In this document: piece by piece, positions 48,115 to 58,039 of the stretch | Position numbering within the stretch: position 1 is the stretch's first letter | Layout: each line of letters begins with the position of its first letter | Assembly: GCF_014529535.1 (NCBI RefSeq) | Contig: NW_023503371.1 | Location: forward strand, 124,001-188,000 | Reading direction: 5' to 3' | DNA: 64,000 nucleotides | From: Bradysia coprophila | Taxonomy: Eukaryota > Arthropoda > Insecta > Diptera > Sciaridae | The notes under the pieces: model-generated | Database searches by the model: none | The model's input: the letters and a program-made list of their open reading frames with translations, nothing else | What the model was told of the DNA's origin: nothing | Made by a program: the position numbers and the translations under genes

Positions 48115-48412
48115 GGCAATTTTAAGCTAAGTCATTGGATCTGTGTAGCAGCAACGTAGATTCTTCATCAGTTTTTGCTGCGGCTGCGTTAGCTGTGTCA
48201 TTCGAATAATGCCGTTACGACGGTGTTTGTTAGTGAACAGAAGATATAGTATTGGGCCCAATACACTTCCTTGAGGTACCCAAAATTGAATATATGTTTG
48301 AGATCTGAGTACGCTGCTTCATGTTCACGCTGAACGTTCTGTCTGCTAAAGTCTGCTTAAGATCGAAAAAAAAGTTACGAAAAGCTCTCAAAAGCACCGT
48401 ACATCTTAGCAA
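48115..48412 (-). pseudogene. reverse transcriptase remnant (Jockey-type LINE)
   Basis: On the minus strand, LADRTFSVN is followed in another frame by VPQGSVLGPILYLLFTN, the conserved RT motif around the QG box. The frame is interrupted and nothing else of the element survives nearby, so this is a dead fragment. Confidence 0.65.
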
Positions 48413-48887
48413 AGCAACTAACCTCGAATGTGAAGGTAAGTAAAACAGTTGGTGTAGCTCACAATCAAACGATATATACAGCGGTTCATGATATAAGATA
48501 CACTCATTCCTCGGTCACTGCGCAACTCGCGAGAAACAGGTGTATTTTAAGATATAGTAGAGTGTGTTTTGAAGTGACATTATCGTGCCATTATACAACA
48601 ACATTAGAGCGATACGAATAAAATAAGTTCTTAAAATTGTTAGTTTTTGCTCTGAGTTGTTGACTATTGACTAAGCATCTTGATAACAGCTACCTGTGTA
48701 AATAAAATCGTTGTTCTTTATCGAAAACAAATTCTACAGAAAGCTGATAAGCCGCTGACTTGTGATGCATTTATATGTCAAGTTATTATATTTTACACAA
48801 AGTGACTTTGAATCAGTATAGTTTGAAGATTCAATTAGAAGCGTAAAGTTCAATTGACCTATACTGACACCGTAAACAGAAACAACG

Positions 48888-49931
48888 ATGGCTTTAAAAT
48901 TCTGTGCAAATTTAAATTTTCTTTTCACTGAAAATGCAGCGCCGATTTTAGACCGCTTTCGGTTAGCAAAATTAGCGGGTTTTCGTGCTGTGGAAAATAG
49001 TTTTCCACTTGATGTTAGTGTTGACGATGCCGTACGCGTACAGAAAGAAACCGGACTGGAAGTAGTGTTGTTGAACATTTGTACAGGTCTTTTGGACTGT
49101 GATTTGCTTATTGTATTTAGATTAAATTTGAAAAACAATATTCATAGGTTCCTTACAAGGTGGCGAAGTGGGATGCACGTCTTTTCCAGATAAAGAGAAG
49201 GATTTCAAAGCTAATCTGCTACGTACAATCGAATTTGCAAAAGCATTGAATTGCAAAAAGTGAGTAGAACTTCCTGAAATTAAGTCATTTTCTCATCACG
49301 CCACATCAAACATCAGAATTCATTTATTGGCTGGAAAATTGCAACAGCCCCCAACGAAAGACAATCACATAACGTACCTGAAAAATCTGAAATATGCAGC
49401 TAGTGTGTTATCAGCTGAAAATATAACCGGAATTATTGAACCAATTTCGAAGTACGGAGTGCCTGGATACTATCTGAACAGCTACGATGACGGTATTGCA
49501 TTTAATTTGTGCAACATTTTTTTCGTTGAATCTTATCAGAAATCATATTTGTGCAGCTGTAGAGATACTGGAAAAGGTCAACAGTGCAAACATAAAACTA
49601 ATGGTTGATCTATACCATCTGCAACATATAAAAGGTAACATTACCCACACAATTCAAGACCTAATGCCATTGATTGGACATATTCAGGTAAAGAAATTTG
49701 TTCGCCTATGTCGATACAATCTCAAGTTTCTGTTCAAATAAAAACAATTTGCAGATAGCCCAAGTTCCTGGCCGAAATGAACCAAACACTTCTGGTGAAA
49801 TAAATTATGAATTCATTTTCAAAGTGATCAAAGAGGCTGGCTATAGTGATTGGATTGGCCTTGAATATAAGCCGATTAGTGGCACAAATCAAGGTTTAAA
49901 TTGGATTAAAGAATATGGATTTTCATTGTGA
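48888..49931 (+). CDS. Gip: putative hydroxypyruvate isomerase
   Basis: Predicted TIM-barrel sugar isomerase of the AP-endonuclease-2/xylose isomerase fold, converting hydroxypyruvate to tartronate semialdehyde in bacterial relatives; the insect role is less clear. Exons: 48888-49086, 49148-49259, 49317-49492, 49557-49687 and 49755-49931, giving 264 aa with introns of 57-67 bp and consistent phases. It begins MALKFCANLNFLF, as the family does. GCTSFPDKE, GIIEPIS (metal or catalytic Glu), LMVDLYHLQ, QVPGRNEP and WIGLEYKP (second Glu) are all present and in order. The exon 4 acceptor was placed at 49556 because only it gives NSYDDAVEIL in frame. It appears intact. It is cytosolic by lack of a signal peptide. 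Confidence 0.9.
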
Positions 49932-50778
49932 TAACCAAAAATTTAAAAAATGAGACCCATAAAGTATATACCGAGTGTAAGGTCGGCTTTTTTGATCCCC
50001 TTCCGTAAATTTAAAAAAAAAAATTGGAACAATCCACACACTGGATGAACATGTACTATATGAACGGTCCTGAACAATGTTGAATAAATTGTTCTGCTAT
50101 AATTTCTGAAGTAATTTTCTATTTGACCCCGAGACCATTTTCCCACAATTTCTCTTTTCGCTACGTCCAGCAAGAGAACAATGGGGAAAGTACCACAAAG
50201 GTTGCAAATTTGTCCAGAGACTATTTTTATGAACATTTTTCGCTTAGTTCCCTCGCAAAAAATAATTTTGGGAAAATTAGGGATTTTTTGTGAAAAAATC
50301 GGGAAAACGTTTTTTCAAAAATATTCACTGAATTTGCCTATGATTTTCATAAAGTTTTTTCTAATTCTTCCATGCCTTGCGAAACAACTTCAATCCACAA
50401 TTTCAAACAATAATCCACATATAGAACTGTTTATTAAATGTGACAGGACACCAAGACCAGTAAGAATGTAGCTGAAAAGGTAGGAAGATTCCGCTATGAA
50501 TACATGACCGGAGTCAATTTATTAATGAGTCACTGGAGGCCTACGTGTATGTTTATGTGATTCGACCCAGCAAAACGCCCTGTTTAATAACAATAGTAGT
50601 CCCAACACTCGATCGCAACAGACCAACAAGATAAAATTAAAGAAAAGTCTTATCCGTAAGCTTTATCATCAGTTTTATTACTCTTTACACAAAACAAGAC
50701 ATAAAACAATCATTGAAAAACCTGATGATGTTGACATCGAGTCACTGTATGAAAAAACATCTTTTCCAAGTAAACAAT
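49932..50778. other. spacer between Gip-like gene and acidic secreted protein
   Basis: AT-rich; it probably holds both 3' UTRs, since the two genes converge here. No recognisable exon or repeat. Confidence 0.45.
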
Positions 50779-51751
50779 TTACCACCAACGTTTTCCAAAT
50801 ATTGTTTTCATCATGTCGCTTATACCTTGTGTGGTACTCGTAATTATTCTACGTTGTGCCGACATTATGTCATCAAAAACAGATCCAATGTTGCCCTTTT
50901 CACCGCCAAAATCGAAATCAGTAAAACTTTCCTCCACATCCTCTCCTGCATTTCCATGCAAAATCGGTCCAACATTTCCGTGACTATACGATCCTGCGAA
51001 GCTACTGCCAAAGAACGCGCCATTTTTACCTGTCTTTACTACCTTCTTGCTGAAGCTCATAAACGGAATTTCGCCTTCCGCTACATCCTCAGTTGTGGTT
51101 TCTTCACCCAAAACATTGCCTGTTTGATCGGATAGATTAAAGTTGGTTTTTTAAGAAAACCTTTTGTCGAAGTAAATTACCATCAGCATCTAAGCATCTA
51201 GTAGTTTTCGTAATTGTCTTTTCATCGTCGCTCGGAATTTCTTTTATCTCACAGACAATTCCATTTGGATAATCCAAATTACCACATTTGAAGATGGCGG
51301 CTATAGAAAATGGAATTTTACATTAAAATCTTACAAAAAGTTTGGATGGTCATTAACGAACGTTATTAGTTTTGGGTTGATGATTAAAGAGATTTAAAAT
51401 AGTTGTACAAGGAAAATTATATTGGTAAACCGGTAAAAAATATTCCCTCGAGTATAATTTCACAAAAAAGTTTAGTTCTCGTATTCACATGTAGTGTATA
51501 CCTTCGGCTGCAAGTGGTGTTTCTGCTTCAGATTCTGGCGTTCCCTCTCCTGTTGCTTCTCCTCCAATTACTGCTGGTTCTGCTCCTTCAATCGTTGCCT
51601 CTCCTCCAGTTACTGCTAATTCTTCTCCTTCTATCGTTGCTTCTCCTCCAGTTTGTACTTCTTCCGCTCCAATCGCTGCTGCTGAACTTTCACAACATAA
51701 ATAGAAAGCCACGAATGCAGCAATGAGAAATTTCTTTACACTCACGTTCAT
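50779..51751 (-). CDS. secreted acidic repeat protein, unknown family (three exons)
   Basis: I assembled three minus-strand exons: 51751-51502, 51300-51181 and 51119-50779, giving 236 aa. Borders are GAAG|GTATAC...CTATAG|CCGCC and GATG|GTAATT...AACAG|GCAATG, all phase 1. The protein starts with a signal peptide (MNVSVKKFLIAAFVAFYLCC). An acidic region follows with three or four degenerate repeats of GGEATIEG, then a short three-cysteine segment in exon 2 (FKCGNLDYPNGIVCEI...TRCLDADG), then a glycine- and serine-containing tail ending GKRWW. The ATG at 51751 is preferred to the in-frame one at 51820 because it opens the signal peptide. I recognise no family; it could be an extracellular matrix, chorion, salivary or silk-like component. 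A TATA-like TATTTATA lies about 110 bp upstream. Confidence 0.7.
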
Positions 51752-51859
51752 TTTACGATTGACTTTAGGTTGTAATTTATTTAAAACGAATTTGATTTTA
51801 TTGTCGCGCTTATAATGCAAACTTAGAAATTTAATGCCTAGACGAACCAGTCCACAACC

Positions 51860-51867
51860 TATAAATA
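51860..51867 (-). promoter_or_regulatory. TATA-like box upstream of the acidic secreted protein gene
   Basis: TATTTATA on the minus strand, about 110 bp before the chosen ATG and therefore compatible with a short 5' UTR. In an AT-rich genome this could be chance. Confidence 0.3.
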
Positions 51868-52821
51868 CTGTTCATTATTGTTGACACAACTGTTTTTATT
51901 TTCTGACTGATGTGAGACTATATTTCAATGGGATAAATAAGTCCATTCTAGAAGCTTCGAAACTTCAGGGTTGGGAAATAATTTTAAGGAATGAATCTAG
52001 GTCCAGGAAGCAATAGGTCTCAAGTATGATAATATATATATGATAATCACCGCACAACTATTTAATACTGCAATTGGAGGCATTTGTGTAATAGTTATTT
52101 GTCTACCAAGGTATGAAGGCATGAAAGGCAGGCTCGTATTTTCAGATGGTACCTAAGGAACGCTAAAATATTTGACCTGTTTTTTTTCTTCTTAGAATAA
52201 AAGAGTTAAAAGATATAGGTATTTAAGTCGATTCGAGGCGAAGCCGATGTGTGCAATAAAATACCGGCATAGCTACCGTGGTAGATACAACGTTTTTCGA
52301 ATTATGTTGAGCCCTGAAAACTGATCAGCATTTTTATAAAAAAGAAGAAAATTTTTAAACAAGAGCAAATACAGCTGGATAAACTGTACCTATACTATTT
52401 TACGTGACTCACAAAAGGATGACAAAATGTTTAGATTTCTTGGTCTGCAATTTTGTTGTACTAAGCTATGAATAATATCATATTATTTCAAGAAAAATCG
52501 AGAATTTAGTCATAAACGGAAAAAAACATTCTGAATAATGACAATCCTGATAAGTTTTATTTATCCGCATTTACCAATTAACTGGATCTCTATAAAAAAT
52601 CAACAAAATTTCACAGAGGCATTCTCAAAGAATCAGTAAATGAATACTTTGAACATGCGTTGGTTGTACTTACGTTTATCAAGTCATAAGTCGAAACATT
52701 GCGTCTATAAATCTTAAACATTCGATTTGGTTTCTAGAAAAGCACACGTGTGATACGAAAAAGCCATTATCAAACGACAAAACCGTTTAGATCTCTTAAA
52801 ACAAAACAAAAAGGGAAATCT
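51868..52821. other. AT-rich spacer
   Basis: No exon and no clear repeat until the AGCAAATTTATT array begins at about 52822. Confidence 0.45.
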
Positions 52822-53394
52822 TTTTTTGTCAGCAAAATTATTCTTTTTTTGCAGCAAAATTATTTTTTTTATCAGCAAATTTATTCTTTTAGTTAAGCAA
52901 ATTTATTGCTATTGTGACCAAATTTAATTCTTCGTCTGCAAATTTATTTTTTTGAAGCAGCAAATTTAATCTTATTTTGTCAGCACATTTATTTTTTTGC
53001 AATCTGCAAAATTAAATATTTTTTTAGCTATTTTTTAGCAGCAAATTTATTTATTTCTATCAGCAAAGTTAATACTTTTGTCAACAAATTTATTTATTCG
53101 TCATCAGCAAAATTAATTGTTTAGTTTAGCTATTTTTTAACAGCAATTCTATTGATTTGCAACAGCAAATTTATTCTACTTTTGTCAGCAGATTTATTTC
53201 TTGTCATAAGCAAAATTAATTGTTTATTTTAGCTATTTTTTATCTATTTTTGGTGAAATGGATTTTCATATATGCTTTTCGTCACTAGTGGTGAAATGGA
53301 CACCAAAACCCAATGCTTATCGAGCAACACCTCTAACCATTCGGCTATTGAGATATATAATCGCAGTGTAACAATTTTCAAAAGTTCATTTTTC

Positions 53395-53530
53395 GCAGCT
53401 GGTTGCAGAAAACGTTGTATGCAACACGTTGTGAAAGTGGTAGTTTTTGTCACATGCTTCGCTCGCTTCGCACGTTTGATAACATTACATCTAGTGACAC
53501 AAACTACCACTTTTCGCAACTAGCTGCAGA
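53395..53530. repeat. hairpin with GCTTCGCTCGCTTCGC loop
   Basis: CGCAGCTGGTTGCAGAAA...GTGAAAGTGGTAGTTTTTGT pairs with ACAAACTACCACTTTTCGC...AGCTGCAGAAA. The loop is CG-rich and made of repeated GCTTCGC. Confidence 0.75.
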
Positions 53531-53634
53531 AATTACTATTTCACGTCTTACGTCAACGTAAATAGTTATTGACACTACACGGACAATTCATTTCTTTTTA
53601 CGAAATGGATACCAATTTTCATTGCACTTAAAAA

Positions 53635-53817
53635 GCGTTTTAACACGCCGAGCGATCCGGCCCATTGCCCCGGAGCGAAGCGGAGGGCCGCAATGCGAGC
53701 CGGGCGCCGGAACGGTGTCGGTAACTTAGGAGTTAATTTTTTTTTCTCGCATCGTCTAATAATTAGTCTGTGTAATTCATTGCCCATAAAGAGCGTTTTA
53801 ACACGCCGAGCGATCCG
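53635..53817. repeat. GC-rich island framed by a 25-bp direct repeat
   Basis: GCGTTTTAACACGCCGAGCG plus ATCCG occurs exactly at 53635-53659 and 53793-53817. Between them, 53660-53720 is markedly GC-rich (CCCCGGAGCGAAGCGGAGGG, GCCGGGCGCCGG) in an otherwise AT-rich region. No gene is recognised. Confidence 0.7.
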
Positions 53818-53914
53818 TAAACTTAGTTAAAGTGAAATTATTATGAAAGGTGTGCATCCTAGAAATTACGCATAGCGAAATTACGAAGCCCCATTCAAAT
53901 CGAGGGATAAATGC

Positions 53915-55597
53915 TTTTTTAGGCACTAGGTGCCCAAGTAGCATTCAACGGTTAAAATTCGGTTGTGCAACTGTTATTACACCGCGGTTATAAATTATTT
54001 GAAGATAACCCAAAATAACTAATTAGTTGTCGCAACGTTGCTACAACGTTGCAATAACGGTTGTGCAACGGTTTTTGCCCAGTTGCGAAAGTTGTAAGAT
54101 TCTAGTAACGAATTGGTTGTAAGACGGTTATACAACGAATTGGTTAAAGTTGTAAAACAGTTGTATGACCGACGTAGGACTTATAAATCACATTTGAAAA
54201 TTCGATACCGTCTTACTTATTAGTTGTACTACCGTTTCACAACTTTTTCATTTATCATTAAATTCAGCTTATAGCTACACTTTCAAGAACACGTTTTATC
54301 TGGAAAATTGTATGTGCAATATTCGTAAATCAATTTACATTATTTATGCACTGAAAAGATGTTTTTATGCACAGCAATTCAACTGATTTTTTTTTAAAAT
54401 TATTTATTATCATTCATCATTTGGTGCGTAAATAAAGTAAGAGGCACGGTGAATTGTTCTTATTTTATTCACGGTTCGATTTTAGTCAACAATTCAGTCA
54501 GTGACTCGTTTTTCCACTCGTTTTTCTACATCTTTGATAATTAGCACCGTATAAATGATGGAATTTGTTTATGTACTGTCCGTTTGACAAGAGGATCGCC
54601 ACGGTTCAGCAGGGGGTTTTGAACATTTGTTTTTTACACGTTGACACACGTGCTCTTGTCAGATTCAAGATTCTTTTTACGAAGGTTACGCTGATTATAC
54701 TTTGTGAAAAAGGCCAATACCTTGCAAATATGTCACATCTTGGACAGAATTTGACACTGCAATATCTGCAACATGAAAAAACTAAATGTTCGAAACCCCC
54801 TGAAACCCCGTGCTTCCACCTACGTAATATACACAAACTAGGTGAGCCAATCTTAATTTATTGTCTTAATGCCAATTCAACAAAGTTTTATCCATCAATT
54901 TTATTGTAAGATACTGTTGTCGACCCTAACTCCTATCAAGAGACCTAACAAATAACATAAAGAAACCTAACGTCGACAACAGCGGCAAACAAAACTAGTG
55001 AAATTGATCAATAAAATGTTGATTTACGAATTGGCAATAAGTTAGAAAAATACGACAATTCACAAAGTATTCACAATTTTCAGCACAAACATTCTTCAAA
55101 TTTCATTGTTTCACATAGTGACATCGTATGAAAACTGAAACACTAAAGCATAAAAAGTGTCTCATAGATAGGTATATATTCCGAGCGAACTTTTTAGCAT
55201 GACATCTTGATTCCAACTGACGCAAATTTGCAAATGCATTAGTTGCTCAACCGTTTTACGACGAATTAGTGAAAGAGATTTCTTCAACTTATTGGTTCCA
55301 TAACGGTTAATTGACGAATAAGTTTTTGGCAAAAATTATTTATTCACTTATTCGTTTATTAACGGTTGCACCACTAATTCGTTAAAAATTAAATGATAAC
55401 GAATTAGTTGTGAAACGGTTATATAACGAATAAGTTATTTTGAGCATAACTTATTCGTTACATAACCGTTGGACAACGAAAAAGTTTGCAACGAATAAGT
55501 CATTTTCCAACCGCGGTTATGAAATGCTACTTGGGTGTGTAGATTGTCACTCGATACCGCAGGTCGAGCGTGACAATACACATCGTGTGCCTAAAAG
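53915..55597. repeat. GGCACTAG foldback interrupted by an insertion
   Basis: The left piece TTTTTTAGGCACTAGGTG ends at 53932 and the right piece resumes TGTGTAGATTGTCACTCG at 55536, ending GTGTGCCTAAAAG at about 55597. Joined, they form one palindrome and match the uninterrupted arm ACTAGATGTGTAGATT at 22920. Confidence 0.75.
53933..55535. mobile_element. 1.6-kb TIR element with palindromic subterminal repeats
   Basis: It begins CCCAAGTAGCATTCAACGGTT and ends in the complement AAATGCTACTTGGG. A TG dinucleotide is duplicated on both sides (53931-53932, 55536-55537), as judged against the uninterrupted repeat at 22920. Both subterminal zones (about 53950-54180 and 55240-55520) are packed with AACGGTT, AACGAATAAGTT and TTGCAACG units in alternating orientation that can form several cruciforms. 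The 114-codon frame at 54565-54909 has no recognisable domain. Probably non-autonomous. Confidence 0.75.
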
Positions 55598-56343
55598 ATC
55601 TATCACCGAGTTGTGTACAACGTTTTTCGCAATAAAGGCAACGGAAAGTTCTACTTTTCGTCGCTTGTTGAGTTGACGTTTTCGTGTTAGTGGTGTTAGT
55701 GATATAATTTTATATGTCCTACTGCGGGACATATGCTGATTGAAGATAGTAATTTTCCTACTTATAAAAAAATAAATTTGCAATTGAAACACTAATAAAT
55801 TTGCTGACAAAAAGCAATAACTTCGAGGTATTAATTTTGCTGTTCGAAGGCATTAAAAGTGCATATTACAAAACAATAAATTTGCTGACTACAAAGTAAT
55901 AAATTTGCTGCCAGGGATTTGTTGCAAAAGAATTATTTTTGCTGCTTAAAGTCAGTAATATTGCTGCTCAGAAAGCAATAAATATGCTGTTCGAGTACTA
56001 ATAAGTTTGCTGAAAATAAGACTAATTTTGCTGATACAAAACACTAAATTTGCTGATAAAAAAGATTAAATTTGCTGCTAAAAAAAATAAATTTGCAGAA
56101 AAAAAGAATAAATTTGCTGATGAAAAAATTATTTATTTTATGCTACTAAAAGAATAAATTTGCTGACAAAAAAATAGATGCCAAACAAAAACGGCAGACT
56201 GTACGGCTGTCTCCGTTTTTACTTCGTCGTTAATTAAGGACTGAGAAACAACTTCTAAACTTCGAAGAGAATGGAGCCGGAACTATGACAGGATCTTAGT
56301 TCAGAGTTAGAGTCGAAAGTTTTAGTGTAAAGATTTTAGAGTA

Positions 56344-56440
56344 TTAACCTGTTACAGACGGCTGTCATCTGTTATCGACAACGACAGCAATAATAAACGA
56401 CAAGATTTATCTAATGAGGTATTATATAGCAAAAACATAT
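56344..56440 (-). repeat. TIR repeat family T, copy 5 (inverted)
   Basis: AACCTGTTACAGACGGCTGT is followed by CATCTGTTATCGACAACGACAG and the complement of a TATATAATACC box. It corresponds to the 5985-6074 version. Confidence 0.65.
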
Positions 56441-56947
56441 AATAGTCCTATTACTTCTGTCATGTCATACACATGAAAATTTCTTCTTTTTTTAGTAGGG
56501 AATAGTCCGGTACAAAACAATCACATAAAATAAAAATCAAAAATGCTGCAAAATTTTGATAAAAGTTTGATTTTGTAAAAATAGTTACCCTGGGTGAACT
56601 AGTACAGTCGAATTGAACAAGTTATGTTAATTAGTTAGCCTGAAGTGAAGTCTAAGCTTTATAACGAAACATGTCATGCATGTGTATTTTTGCACATAGG
56701 TCGTCCTACTAACAAATTCTAGAAGGACATACACCTTTGGTTACTATTCAATTTAATTCTTCGCCTTTGTGTAAAATGAGTTTCTTAGGGTGCTGCTGCT
56801 CCGGTAATTCGCTTCTAAAAGTACACTTACCATGTTACTGCATACGATGTAAGGTATCATTGGAGAGGTGAAGGAAAGTGCATGCCGTACAGACAGTTTT
56901 TATATTAAATTGAGATTCTTTGTCGTAGCAGTAGCATCCCTCAATTT

Positions 56948-57199
56948 ATGATACTCCAAAAATACATTCAAACGGCTGAGCGATATTCAAAATTAGTCGG
57001 ATTGGAAAAAGTAACGAAGCAGTTAGATCAGCTGGGCTGGATGCGAATTTTTAAGTATAAAAAATTGATACACCGTACTAACCAAGTGGCAAGAGCTACC
57101 TATACCAGGAAACGGAAATTAGGTACGGAAATGTTGTGCCCATTCCACTTAAAAAAAGTACTCCGTGAGAGAGCCGTTAGAGAGCAAACTGTCAAATAA
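56948..57199 (+). CDS. 83-codon ORF in duplicated block B, function unknown
   Basis: Translation starts MILQKYIQTAERYSKLVGLE and is basic (many K and R). The protein is identical in the second copy (60031-60282, minus strand). The last about 16 codons fall inside a MITE-like hairpin, which argues against an old conserved gene. No domain is recognised. Identity of the two copies may only reflect a recent duplication. Confidence 0.25.
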   Translation: MILQKYIQTAERYSKLVGLEKVTKQLDQLGWMRIFKYKKLIHRTNQVARATYTRKRKLGTEMLCPFHLKKVLRERAVREQTVK

Positions 57200-57253
57200 A
57201 CAAAGAAAAATTGAAAAGATTCAATTTTGTCTCTCACACGGAGTACTTTTTTT
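57151..57253. repeat. 103-bp MITE with AAAAAAAGTACTCCGTG ends
   Basis: AAAAAAAGTACTCCGTGAGA at 57151 is mirrored by TCTCACACGGAGTACTTTTTTT ending at 57253. It is present in both copies of block B. Confidence 0.7.
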
Positions 57254-57418
57254 GGTAAGAGGAAACTAAGCATTAATTCATCATGACGAGAAGAATATAT
57301 TACAATACCGTTGTAGTGTTTGTTGTAGCTTTAAGATGTTTTAAAGAGGAAATTTCGGTGGTAACGCCTAGATCCAGTGGAAAGAAAAACATAAACAAAG
57401 TTCAGTGACTTATTAAAA

Positions 57419-57718
57419 TGGGTAGAATTTCTGTGAGGGCCTACATCAATATATGTAACTAAAATAGATATGGCGACCTCCATGACCAGTTCCGTGATGA
57501 ACGAAATCTTGTTTTGAATTAATTCTGTAGAACATCAAACATTCTATAGAATTTCCAGCCGAAATATTTAAATCTCGTTAGACATGTACTGGCGCACAGC
57601 TCATTGATTGCTTCTAATAAAGTTTACAATTTAAAACAATCACAGCAGCCAGTTATTCTGTCTTCATGTCTTACAATTGTTTAACTGTCAACCGTGTGAA
57701 CAAACAGAATCTTCAGCC
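57419..57718. other. 5' flank of the chromodomain gene
   Basis: AT-rich; it contains the putative promoter and 5' UTR of the HP1-like gene. The reading frame is open for 14 codons before the chosen ATG, so an ATG at 57677 is an alternative start. Confidence 0.45.
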
Positions 57719-58039
57719 ATGGGCAAGAAAAAAAATACCGGCGACAACAAGTATTATCCGATCGAAAGGATTTTAAGAAAACGAATCATTGATGGGAAGA
57801 CGGATTGCTACGTCAAATTGAAAAAGTATCCTAAACAGTATAACGAATGGGTACCGGAAAGAAGCATCAAGCTGTTTAAGACGATTCAACTACAACGCGA
57901 ACCTCAAAATGAACTGCCCGTAAAAGTCATTGCAGCATTCGAGAATCATTGGTGCTTGGTCCGGTGGCGGAATGGTACAACATCAATGGTACAATTATCA
58001 ACGCGGCAGAAGTATAAAATAATTGTCGGTGAATTGTGA
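57719..58039 (+). CDS. HP1-like chromodomain protein, small and intronless
   Basis: Predicted chromatin protein of 106 aa from the ATG at 57719 (context AGCCATGG). Residues about 10-50 form a chromodomain (YYPIERILRKRIIDGKTDCY then VKLKKYP..YNEWVPE). A short C-terminal part (LPVKVIAAFE.HWCLVRWRNG) resembles the first strands of a chromoshadow domain. Of the methyl-lysine cage, the N-terminal Tyr and the Tyr of KKYP are present, but the Trp of the usual KWKG is Leu (KLKK), so histone binding may be altered. HP1 proteins are about 200 aa; here the hinge is very short and the second domain is reduced. Lack of introns suggests a retrogene or a chromodomain derived from a mobile element. It sits between two inverted, permuted repeat blocks. 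Confidence 0.72.
   Translation: MGKKKNTGDNKYYPIERILRKRIIDGKTDCYVKLKKYPKQYNEWVPERSIKLFKTIQLQREPQNELPVKVIAAFENHWCLVRWRNGTTSMVQLSTRQKYKIIVGEL

Larger units (their letters stand above)
39763..48887. other. repeat-rich spacer with no confirmed gene
   Basis: I identified a family T repeat (41152-41358), foldbacks (41640-42310), a possible retroelement C-terminal fragment (44056-44250), a GGCACACG-family arm (46552-46632), a CA run near 46228-46243 and an RT remnant (48115-48412). A frame at 45280-45420 ends on a good donor (AACG|GTAAGTCT) but matches nothing I know. 47461-47880 has overlapping frames with no recognisable domain. The remainder is anonymous AT-rich DNA. Confidence 0.5.
52822..56180. 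mobile_element. composite element with inverted terminal arrays of AGCAAATTTATT
   Basis: Left end 52822-53245 has about 16 irregular units of TTTGTCAGCAAATTTATTC. Right end 55790-56180 has a similar number of the complement (GAATAAATTTGCTGACAAA). The outermost units mirror each other (TTTTTTTGTCAGC and GCTGACAAAAAAA). Between them are a hairpin (53395-53530), a GC-rich island (53646-53720) and a foldback entered by another TIR element (53933-55535). No transposase is seen. I infer a foldback-type element whose ends expanded as satellites. Exact termini and TSD are uncertain. Confidence 0.65.
56537..57418 (+). repeat. duplicated block, order A-B
   Basis: A spans 56558-56785 (228 bp) and B spans 56784-57418 (635 bp). 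A begins GATAAAAGTTTGATTTTG and B begins CTTAGGGTGCTGCTGCTCC. The same A and B occur inverted at 59570-60446 with identical lengths but in the opposite relative order. B contains an 83-codon ORF (56948-57199) and a small MITE (57151-57253, arms AAAAAAAGTACTCCGTG). Confidence 0.88.

Noticed and set aside
53244-53523. Overlapping ORFs of 83-91 aa on both strands
   Set aside because: They fall on a hairpin repeat and mirror each other.
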